Source: Thermoplasmata archaeon
GTDB taxonomy: Archaea; Thermoplasmatota; Thermoplasmata; Sysuiplasmatales; Sysuiplasmataceae
DNA: 11,773 nucleotides
Direction of reading: 5' to 3'
NCBI GenBank assembly: GCA_021811925.1
Contig: JAKAPY010000040.1
Location: 1-11,773 of the forward strand
Program-made: the position numbers and the translations under genes
The notes under the pieces: generated by a model
Database searches by the model: none
What the model saw: only the letters and a program-made list of their open reading frames with translations
Told to the model about the DNA's origin: nothing
Shown: one piece after another, positions 6,175 to 11,773 of the stretch
Position numbering within the stretch: the stretch's first letter is position 1
Layout of the letters: the number at the start of each line of letters is the position of its first letter

Positions 6175-6640
6175 GTTGTTTGAAGTATGCAACAACTCCA
6201 GGCCTCGTGAAGTAAATCAGGAACAGTATGCCCATGACTGTGCCAAGAGGGAAGTGTATGAGCCATAGCACCGCGAATATGATGTTCAATATCCTGGCCC
6301 AGTTCCTCCCGCTGAACAACGCAACTGCCAAAATCAGTTCTATAACACCAAGACCGACAAAAAACAGGCCGAGTATAGGCAGAAACGGAATGAAAATAAG
6401 CAGAGCGGTTGCAAACAAGCCGATGAATATTGTGGCAATCGACACGAGAATCTGAAGAAGGGCAAGAAGTGTCACACCCACAGGCCTTTCGATGCGGCCC
6501 GGTCGAACCGACCTGAAATTGACTTCACCGCAGTTTGCACAGTAAGCAGCCCCTGGATCATTGGGCGCACCGCACCTCTGGCAGTACTTGACTCCGGACC
6601 CCCCATATGGGACTGGCGTTGATGGCGTCGCGGCACTCAT
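6167..6640 (-). CDS. Zinc-ribbon membrane protein
   Basis: The 157-residue protein starts with a short Pro/Ser-rich segment, then a zinc ribbon with two CxxC pairs (Cys20/23 and Cys34/37, YCQRCG and YCANCG). A basic linker (43-52) follows, then a hydrophobic region with three or four membrane spans (about 53-75, 77-109 as one long or two short spans, 115-145). The charge pattern puts the zinc ribbon in the cytoplasm. Such zinc-ribbon membrane proteins are common in archaea, usually of unknown function; a sensing or assembly role is only a guess. The start is supported by GAGGG about eight bases upstream and an AT-rich TATA-like tract at 6672-6683. It is divergent from the DUF4382-like gene across a shared upstream region. 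Confidence 0.85.
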   Translation of the reverse strand: MSAATPSTPVPYGGSGVKYCQRCGAPNDPGAAYCANCGEVNFRSVRPGRIERPVGVTLLALLQILVSIATIFIGLFATALLIFIPFLPILGLFFVGLGVIELILAVALFSGRNWARILNIIFAVLWLIHFPLGTVMGILFLIYFTRPGVVAYFKQPH

Positions 6641-6671
6641 GCTTTTTCCCTCTGTTCTTTGACATAGCCCT

Positions 6672-6683
6672 GTTTATTAATTA
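6672..6683 (-). promoter_or_regulatory. Zinc-ribbon gene TATA-like tract
   Basis: The minus-strand sequence TAATTAATAAAC lies 32-43 bases before the ATG at 6640. It predicts a start near 6650-6655 and a leader of 10-15 bases that includes most or all of the GAGGG site (6648-6652). Confidence 0.5.
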
Positions 6684-6779
6684 GTTTCCCCGCTCATCCA
6701 TTTTGTGAATGACGGGTCGAGGGGAGTGCACGTGTGCTTGCGTTCTTCTGGTCTGCCGGGTATGGCCCTTTCCAGAACT

Positions 6780-6794
6780 CAATTGTGACAGTTG
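6780..6794. promoter_or_regulatory. Operator-like dyad in the divergent promoter region
   Basis: CAATTGTGACAGTTG is an imperfect 15-base palindrome (CAAnTGTnACAnTTG, 12 of 14 flanking bases symmetric) midway between the zinc-ribbon and DUF4382 promoters. A shared regulator site is possible. The rest of 6684-6859 shows no gene I can support. Confidence 0.25.
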
Positions 6795-6859
6795 TTCCCC
6801 TCCGCTGTTATACTTTTCTGCCCTTTCCGGTTGCTTTGTTCGATTTCCATCTAATAACG

Positions 6860-6868
6860 TTCAAATAC
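6860..6868 (+). promoter_or_regulatory. DUF4382-like gene TATA-like box
   Basis: TTCAAATAC is centred about 30 bases before the ATG at 6894. The transcript would begin about three bases before the start codon, and no ribosome-binding site is visible there, consistent with a leaderless message. Confidence 0.45.
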
Positions 6869-6893
6869 CCTTCACATCGGTCCAGCATGCCAT

Positions 6894-7424
6894 ATGAAGG
6901 GAAAGGTAATAGGAGCAATAATAGCGGTGGTGCTGATAGCAGGCGGCGGCGTCTATTACTTTGGCTTCTACAACACGGGAGGGACCCTGAATGTCAATGT
7001 GACGGACCCCTTGCCGGCAGGATGGAGTTCCGTATACGTGAACATCTCGTCGGTTTCAATCCACAATTCGACCGGCGGAGGCAGCGGTGCCTACACTAAG
7101 ACATTCTCCACTCCGGTCACAGTGAATCTAGCCAAAGCCACTAGCACTTCGCTCTTCCTGACAAGCCTGAGTCTGCCCCCTGGCCATTACCAGATGATCA
7201 GGGTGGTAATAACAGGCGCCTACGGTGTGTACAACAATGCTGGCAAGCCACAGACATACACCTTCACACTTGTGAACGGAACCGTTGACATAGCAGGGCA
7301 GTTCTCGATCACCAAGGGAGCGACAACAACAGTCACCCTCGACTTCAACAGCGCGCAGGCAGTTCATGGCAGCGCTGCAGCAGGATTTACGATGACCCCG
7401 GTTGTTGCGATGACCGTCGGTTAG
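6894..7424 (+). CDS. DUF4382-like membrane-anchored extracellular protein
   Basis: The 176-residue protein has an N-terminal hydrophobic anchor or signal (about 5-25) after MKGK, then an all-beta domain facing outside. The domain resembles DUF4382: it opens with TLNVNVTDPLPAGWSSVYVNISSVSIH (31-57), the family's 'l.v.lTD.P..w..vnv.i..v.v' pattern. LPPGHYQMIRVVI (94-106) matches the usual 'lpaG.Y.qirl.v', and TVTLDFNSAQAV (146-157) with TPVV near the end matches the closing strands. Typical DUF4382 proteins are surface or lipoproteins of unknown role. There is no lipobox cysteine, so anchoring would be by the N-terminal helix. The predicted mRNA is leaderless. T-runs just after the stop suggest it ends as a single-gene unit. 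Confidence 0.82.
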   Translation: MKGKVIGAIIAVVLIAGGGVYYFGFYNTGGTLNVNVTDPLPAGWSSVYVNISSVSIHNSTGGGSGAYTKTFSTPVTVNLAKATSTSLFLTSLSLPPGHYQMIRVVITGAYGVYNNAGKPQTYTFTLVNGTVDIAGQFSITKGATTTVTLDFNSAQAVHGSAAAGFTMTPVVAMTVG

Positions 7425-7460
7425 GCAATTTTTCCCCCAATTTCTTAACTTGATTTTTCA
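7425..7460 (+). terminator. T-rich terminator after the DUF4382-like gene
   Basis: Two runs of five T (7429-7433 and 7454-7458), plus the intervening TTTC, follow the stop within 35 bases. Archaeal RNA polymerase terminates at such U-tracts without needing a hairpin. Confidence 0.5.
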
Positions 7461-7516
7461 TACACACAGAGGCTGCTGTTCGGGACTTGGCATTACATTA
7501 ATTATTGCCGGGGTGA

Positions 7517-7538
7517 TTCCACCATGCTGCTGGTGGAA
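7517..7538 (+). promoter_or_regulatory. Hairpin covering the GNAT ribosome-binding site
   Basis: TTCCACCA and TGGTGGAA form a perfect eight-base-pair stem around a six-base loop (TGCTGC). The right arm contains GGTGG, the only ribosome-binding site right before the GNAT ATG at 7541. In RNA this would hide that site. If transcription instead starts near 7526, as a TATA-like tract near 7496-7504 would predict, the dyad would act as DNA, overlapping the start point. Confidence 0.45.
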
Positions 7539-7544
7539 AGATGA
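7524..7544 (+). CDS. Possible six-codon upstream ORF coupled to the GNAT gene
   Basis: ATG at 7524 encodes MLLVER and stops at TGA 7542-7544, overlapping the GNAT start codon as ATGA. It is preceded by GGGGTGAT (7510-7517), which matches eight of the nine bases of a full anti-SD complement. Ribosomes translating it would open the hairpin that covers the GNAT site and could pass directly to the GNAT start. This works only if the transcript begins upstream of about 7508. No experimental or homology support. Confidence 0.25.
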   Translation: MLLVER

Positions 7545-8320
7545 CCAATAATTCACATCCTGACATCACATTTCTTGAAGAACTTTCGATCAATGCATGG
7601 CCGGCTCTCAGAACAGTGGTCTACGATGGCTGGATGCTACGTTTTTCAAACGGCTATTCGCGGAGGGCAAACTCCTGCCATGCCCTGTATGACGGGACAA
7701 TTGACACAGAGGAGAAGATATTGTTCTGCCAGGAAATGTACAACGGCAGTGGTCTGGAGTCGGCCTTCAAACTCACCCCTGCATCCCGCCCTGAAAATCT
7801 TGAACCATTGCTTGAGCATCGGGGATACCTGCGCGGAGCTGAGACTTCCGTCCAGACGCTTGACCTGCAGGGCGGAGTCGTGGATGACCGTGCGGATTCT
7901 GTGGAGCTGTCGGCTCGCATGAGTGACGAATGGCTGACTGCATTCTGTATGATGAGGGGACTTGATGACAGCAAGAAGTCGATAGCATCGATAATGCTGT
8001 CAAACATAGTTCCGGGGCGAGGATTTGCTTCAGTCAGGGACGTAAAGGGAAGGATAGTTGCATGCGGGCTCGCTGTCAGGCAGGGGAAGTACTGCGGGCT
8101 GTTCGACATTGTTACGGACACTGGCTCAAGAGGAAAGGGCATCGGGAGGAGGCTGACTGGCGACCTACTGCGCTGGGGCAGGGAGCAGGGGGCTGAAAAG
8201 GCATACCTGCAGGTGATGGTTGAAAACATACCTGCGCTGCGCCTTTACTCATCAATCGGATTCCATGAGGCATACCGATACTGGTATCGCACGAAGCATT
8301 TGCCTGAACGGGCCGCCTGA
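7541..8320 (+). CDS. GNAT family N-acetyltransferase with N-terminal extension domain
   Basis: This 259-residue cytoplasmic enzyme is expected to transfer an acetyl group from acetyl-CoA to an amine; the substrate is unknown. The N-terminal half (1-110) has the pattern of a group of larger GNAT proteins: LEELSINAWPALRTVVYDGW (12-31), LRFSNGYSRRANS (33-45) and a FKLTP segment (76-80). The C-terminal catalytic fold has the acetyl-CoA loop R197-GKGIG (197-202) after the beta strand GLFDIVTD, then VENIPALRLYSSIGFHEAYRYWYR (227-250), the usual motif B with the Tyr near the active site. An in-frame TGA at 7514-7516 and lack of another ATG fix the start; GGTGG precedes it by four bases but lies in a hairpin. 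Its stop directly abuts an ATG in the frame of the DUF1275 gene. Confidence 0.9.
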   Translation: MTNNSHPDITFLEELSINAWPALRTVVYDGWMLRFSNGYSRRANSCHALYDGTIDTEEKILFCQEMYNGSGLESAFKLTPASRPENLEPLLEHRGYLRGAETSVQTLDLQGGVVDDRADSVELSARMSDEWLTAFCMMRGLDDSKKSIASIMLSNIVPGRGFASVRDVKGRIVACGLAVRQGKYCGLFDIVTDTGSRGKGIGRRLTGDLLRWGREQGAEKAYLQVMVENIPALRLYSSIGFHEAYRYWYRTKHLPERAA

Positions 8321-8354
8321 ATGAGAACGGCTGTCGTGTATGCTGCTGATGGAA

Positions 8355-8363
8355 AGTTATACA
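8355..8363 (+). promoter_or_regulatory. DUF1275 gene TATA box
   Basis: AGTTATACA is centred about 28 bases before the ATG at 8387. The predicted transcript start falls on or beside that ATG, supporting a leaderless message and the shorter form of the downstream protein. Confidence 0.45.
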
Positions 8364-8386
8364 GCATTCCAGTCTTTTCACCGAAC

Positions 8387-9100
8387 ATGACTTCCGGCAC
8401 AGCAGGAAACGCTGATTCAGGCGCTATGCCGGAAGAAGGCCGTCACGCCAGTGCCAGAGATGTTCTTCTTTTCGCACTTACCTTCATTGCCGGGAGTGTC
8501 GACGCGATAAGCTTCCTTGGGCTCGGGCAGGTCTTCACAGCGAACATGACTGGCAACACCATACTGATGGCCATTGCAGTCGGAAACGCAAAATTCCTGG
8601 CTGCCAGCAGGTCAGTGGTCGCCCTGCTTGCATTTGCAGGAGGCGGACTTCTTGCAGGAAAGCTTGTGGATCCGGGAAGGAACAGGATTGTATGGTCGAC
8701 AAAAATCACCAGGGTCCTTGAAATTGAGCTCGTATTCATCCTTGTTTTCGCTGCAGCATGGTTCATTGTCGGCGGCTTACCCGGACAGGATGTCGTTCTT
8801 CCACTCATTGCGCTGAGTGCCTGCGGAATGGGGATCCAGAGCGGTGCGGCAAGGCGTTTATCGGTCTCCGGAGTATCCACCGTTGTCGTGACTAGCACGC
8901 TGACGGCGCTGATGGCCGAGCTTGCGGCGCTGGGGACTTCAACGCCGAACAAGACAAGATGGGTTGCTGTCATGTTGTCTCTTTTCGGAGGAGGAGCGGC
9001 AGGGGCAGTCCTGCTGTCAGTGACAAGGGCTTATGCGGCCATGCTGCCTCTGGTGGTGCTGTGTGCAGTGTGCCTGGCTGCAGCAAGACGGTTTCACTGA
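8387..9100 (+). CDS. DUF1275 (YoaK) family membrane protein
   Basis: This 237-residue integral membrane protein has about six or seven hydrophobic spans and the family's hallmark first-helix motif, AGSVDAISFLGLG followed by VFTANMTGNT (57-69 and 71-80 in the longer numbering). Family function is unknown; a transporter-like role is often assumed. The frame is open from an ATG at 8321, directly after the GNAT stop, giving 259 residues. That start has no ribosome-binding site, and the 22 extra residues are not hydrophobic or typical. The ATG at 8387 sits right where a TATA box at 8355-8363 would start a leaderless transcript, and 237 residues fits the family's usual length, so I prefer it; coupled translation from 8321 remains possible. 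It converges on the large surface-protein gene. Confidence 0.85.
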   Translation: MTSGTAGNADSGAMPEEGRHASARDVLLFALTFIAGSVDAISFLGLGQVFTANMTGNTILMAIAVGNAKFLAASRSVVALLAFAGGGLLAGKLVDPGRNRIVWSTKITRVLEIELVFILVFAAAWFIVGGLPGQDVVLPLIALSACGMGIQSGAARRLSVSGVSTVVVTSTLTALMAELAALGTSTPNKTRWVAVMLSLFGGGAAGAVLLSVTRAYAAMLPLVVLCAVCLAAARRFH

Positions 9101-9137
9101 CTGCCGCATAGCAAGGTTGTCTTTATCGGGTCGGCAG
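9101..9137. terminator. Weak inverted repeat between convergent genes
   Basis: CTGCCG (9101-9106) and CGGCAG (9132-9137) are reverse complements around a 25-base loop in the gap between the convergent DUF1275 and large surface-protein genes. It could be a shared terminator stem, but the loop is long and no strong T-run follows on either strand. Confidence 0.2.
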
Positions 9138-9184
9138 AATTGGCGACGGAGTCGTGGAAAATCGGTGGTGAAAACACTGCCTTA

Positions 9185-11773
9185 TCAAGAGGGGCCCTTA
9201 TCCTCCGGCACATCCTCTATTTCTGCCACTGCGGCGGGAGTAGGCTGCGTTTCAGGGGGCGGAGGGGGTTCAGGTGCAATCTTAAGAGGTGCGACAGGTT
9301 GCACCGGGGCCGACGGCTCTGCAGCAGCAGGCGGAGTCATTTTCATCTTCCACCTTCTGTGTGAAGAGTATTCCGAACGAATCGCAAGTAGCATGAAGAC
9401 TGTCAGGAGAAGGTAGGAAATGGCGAGAATCTCAACAAATGATGTGCTCGGGGACAGGTGAGAAATCACCCCATACATGGATTTAGCAAAGTATGTCGGG
9501 AACATCATGAAGATAATATTGCCGGCCACGTTGACCTGTGTAACTTGGGACTGGAGGACAAAAGTGTGCGCTCCCGAAACGAACGAGTAGGATATCGATG
9601 GAAGAACGTACGACCCCGGATTCGGTGCGCTGAAACTGAAACGTGCATCGAACGACTGGTTCGGACCGAGTGATGTGCTGTTGGCATATCCTTCGCCAGC
9701 CTTTGCAGTCGTCAGGCCAGACTGCAAAGTGATTACGCCGGGAAAATGAACAGAGAGATCGTTCACGGCAGAACTACCTACATTTCTGACAACCGCGCTG
9801 ACTGCAACCGATGATCCTGCCGCTGCACCGGTGGTTGAAATGACGACGTCCGGTGGAAGTGGCGAAGAGTATGTCAGACTGGTACCGGGGTTTATCTGAC
9901 TCGCGGGGGACTCATTCACGAATGTCCAGCCCTGGCTACTGAAGCTGCCGTTTACCCCTTGAATATTGTCCGTGTATACGGTCCCGTTGAAGCCTGAAGG
10001 GAATGAGGCTAGAGTCAGGTCGTTGTAACCGGTGGGGCTTAATATGAACAGGGCGGAGGCTGAGGCCGTGGGGCTGAATGACACCGGGCTTGAACCTATG
10101 ACAGAGGACAACTGCAGTGCGTGCGTTCCTCCGCCGTAGGCAAAACCACTTTTGTAAAAAAGGCCCATGCAGAAGGATATGTTCCCATGTGGAAGAGCGA
10201 ACAGGGACGTCTGCGCCCCTCCACCCAGCTGGGACAGAATGCCCGAGCTTGAAGAGTAACCGATTGCAAGAATGCCTGAAGCGTAACCAGTGGCCGTCGG
10301 AGTATACAGAGAGCCGGAGGCAAGCTGATTTGAAAGGCTCATGATGAGTCCGTCTGAATGCAGGGAAGGCAGGTAGTAACTGGCGATTGAAGCCGCCGCC
10401 TTTTCCGAGGACAAGTCGCTTCCGTAGACAAAGAATCCGCTGCCTGCATTGGAAGGGGAGGAAGTCGAATTGCCCGTCGGGAGCCCCGTTGAAGACAAAG
10501 ATCCGAGTGAACTGTTGGCAATACCAATCAGCTGGATGAAATTCGACCCGGTCACTTTAGAGTAATAGGATACCTGTTCATCCGCAACCTTTTGTGCCGG
10601 CACAGGCCCCGGGTTGGTTGTTATGAGCAGCAACCCGGGGGGCAGCAGCTGCATAAGGGTTGACTCGGAGAAATTGCCAAATGGCAGGGCGCCCGAAGTT
10701 GGTCCGGAACTGGCTACCGGTGAGCTAATGATAGCCTGAAGTGGCATATTGGCGAGGTCGTGCGAAAGGAGAAGGAGCGACATCCCCACCTGGGAATTGT
10801 ACGGCACTGAGTTCTGCGGAAGCGAGTAATTGGACCCGAACATGTATCCTGAATAAAGGTTGCCGTCCGAAGAAATAAGATTGACAGATGTTTCATCATA
10901 TGCATCCTGTGTCACACCACTTCGGGCGACGTCGACGCCAGAAACCGCGGATTGCCCGGGAACAGGATGCGATGATAATTTGCCCACGGCGTTGCTCATT
11001 CCTGCAAACGTGGTGAAAGCTGCCATGGATATTCCTGCTGCACCGGCTGAAGGATATCCGGCCGGTTGCGACGACAACTCGAAAGAATTTTGATTCTGTG
11101 TCTGGTAAAAAGCGCCTGATGCAGAGGAGACAACGAAGCTGAGAGCTACCACAAGCGCAAGAAGTGTGATCGCCTGCCCCGTGGCCCTGCGAATGTTGAC
11201 AGAGTGGCTGTTTTCACGGCTCAGGATGTATTTCCTGAAGTAATGCGCAACCAGTGACGCCACCACAAGTGATACCACGAAAGTGAAAATATTAATCAGG
11301 ATGAACGGGAGAGCGTACGACGCGATTGCGTTGAAGAGCGAAGAAGGGCTGCCCGATGAACTGGACACGGAAGAACCAAAGGTGGACAGGAATCTCTCGA
11401 GCGTGCTGAATGCCTGAGAGATCACCGGTTCAGAGAGTATTGTCATTATGTTGGTTCCCGCGGGCGGTACGGGAATGGGAGGCAAAGCGGATATTGGCAA
11501 AGGGGTTGTTGTCCCTCCACCTGACTGCCCGGGAATTAATCCAGATCCGCTGGGCAGAAGGCTGAAGAAGATGCCAAGACCGCCAATGATGATAATGACC
11601 CAGCAGGCAACATGCACGAAGATCATCGACACAATGGATCCCAGAACCCGCCTTGCCGATAGCCCGACTATGACAGCGATCGCGACCCATGCAACAATCA
11701 CTATCGGGTAAATCAGCGGGTCGCCAAGCAGCAGGAAGACGAGTCCCATCATCAGGCCAGTTCCGCTACCAAA
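9185..11773 (-). CDS. Large membrane-anchored surface protein (start beyond window)
   Basis: I do not recognise a named family. The frame runs from the window edge to the stop at 9185; ATGs occur at 11752 and 11749, but it stays open upstream with no ribosome-binding site, so the gene probably continues past the window. Numbering from 11752 gives 855 residues. Hydrophobic spans lie near 12-31, 40-66, 146-171 and 192-212, with a Gly/Pro/Ser-rich loop (67-100). A Ser/Gly/Asn-rich, nearly Cys-free ectodomain of about 560 residues (213-772) ends in an Ig-like or CARDB-like domain (about 635-741, with VAVSAVVRNVGSSAVNDL). A last span (773-793) leads to a basic then Pro/Glu-rich cytoplasmic tail (796-855, with a run of five prolines). 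Basic residues in the 172-190 loop and after the last span agree with an outside ectodomain. S-layer-associated, adhesive or envelope-sensing roles are all possible. Confidence 0.8.
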   Translation of the reverse strand, partial: FGSGTGLMMGLVFLLLGDPLIYPIVIVAWVAIAVIVGLSARRVLGSIVSMIFVHVACWVIIIIGGLGIFFSLLPSGSGLIPGQSGGGTTTPLPISALPPIPVPPAGTNIMTILSEPVISQAFSTLERFLSTFGSSVSSSSGSPSSLFNAIASYALPFILINIFTFVVSLVVASLVAHYFRKYILSRENSHSVNIRRATGQAITLLALVVALSFVVSSASGAFYQTQNQNSFELSSQPAGYPSAGAAGISMAAFTTFAGMSNAVGKLSSHPVPGQSAVSGVDVARSGVTQDAYDETSVNLISSDGNLYSGYMFGSNYSLPQNSVPYNSQVGMSLLLLSHDLANMPLQAIISSPVASSGPTSGALPFGNFSESTLMQLLPPGLLLITTNPGPVPAQKVADEQVSYYSKVTGSNFIQLIGIANSSLGSLSSTGLPTGNSTSSPSNAGSGFFVYGSDLSSEKAAASIASYYLPSLHSDGLIMSLSNQLASGSLYTPTATGYASGILAIGYSSSSGILSQLGGGAQTSLFALPHGNISFCMGLFYKSGFAYGGGTHALQLSSVIGSSPVSFSPTASASALFILSPTGYNDLTLASFPSGFNGTVYTDNIQGVNGSFSSQGWTFVNESPASQINPGTSLTYSSPLPPDVVISTTGAAAGSSVAVSAVVRNVGSSAVNDLSVHFPGVITLQSGLTTAKAGEGYANSTSLGPNQSFDARFSFSAPNPGSYVLPSISYSFVSGAHTFVLQSQVTQVNVAGNIIFMMFPTYFAKSMYGVISHLSPSTSFVEILAISYLLLTVFMLLAIRSEYSSHRRWKMKMTPPAAAEPSAPVQPVAPLKIAPEPPPPPETQPTPAAVAEIEDVPEDKGPS

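Noticed and set aside
6709..6897. Cys-rich 62-codon open frame in the divergent promoter region
   Set aside because: There is no ribosome-binding site or promoter at the right distance, the Cys spacing fits no metal motif, and it runs through the DUF4382 promoter and start.

Overview
The window reads as chromosomal DNA from an archaeon, most likely a member of Thermoplasmatota or a related euryarchaeal lineage. Seen directly: TATA-like boxes sit about 25-30 bases before most supported start codons, with either no ribosome-binding site (leaderless) or a short leader carrying GGTGA/GGAGG-type sites. Arginine is written mostly as AGG/AGA. A double-CxxC zinc-ribbon membrane protein, a DUF4382-type exported protein and a very large membrane-anchored Ser/Gly-rich protein are present. 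The lineage is inference; no rRNA or other marker gene is in the window.

Layout. 1-1242 (+): 3' part of an Old Yellow Enzyme/2,4-dienoyl-CoA reductase-type flavoenzyme, cut by the window edge, with an oddly short C-terminus. 1243-1716: a gene-poor stretch with a palindromic TATA-like element, a few tiny ORFs and several inverted repeats. 1717-2190 (+): an unrecognised 157-residue protein. 2288-3088 (+): proC. 3135-6640 (-): four genes, transcribed in the order zinc-ribbon membrane protein, fumarylacetoacetate-hydrolase-family enzyme, YciI-like protein, 14-helix MFS exporter; each appears to have its own promoter. 6641-6893: a divergent promoter region. 6894-7424 (+): DUF4382-like exported protein. 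7541-8320 (+): GNAT acetyltransferase. 8387-9100 (+): DUF1275/YoaK-family membrane protein. 9185-11773 (-): a large surface-anchored protein whose start lies beyond the window.

Function. The window is mostly housekeeping and accessory metabolism. The flavoenzyme, the FAH-family enzyme and the YciI-like protein fit catabolism of unsaturated acyl or aromatic-derived compounds. ProC makes proline. The MFS protein probably exports small toxic compounds and carries a perfect palindrome against its TATA box. The zinc-ribbon, DUF4382, DUF1275 and giant ectodomain proteins belong to the cell envelope.

I see no CRISPR array, transposase, integrase, tRNA, rRNA or recognisable defence system. The most interesting signals are regulatory: a hairpin plus a six-codon upstream ORF overlapping the GNAT start, the MFS operator-like palindrome, and a palindromic TATA placed exactly for a leaderless 21-codon ORF in the gene-poor stretch.
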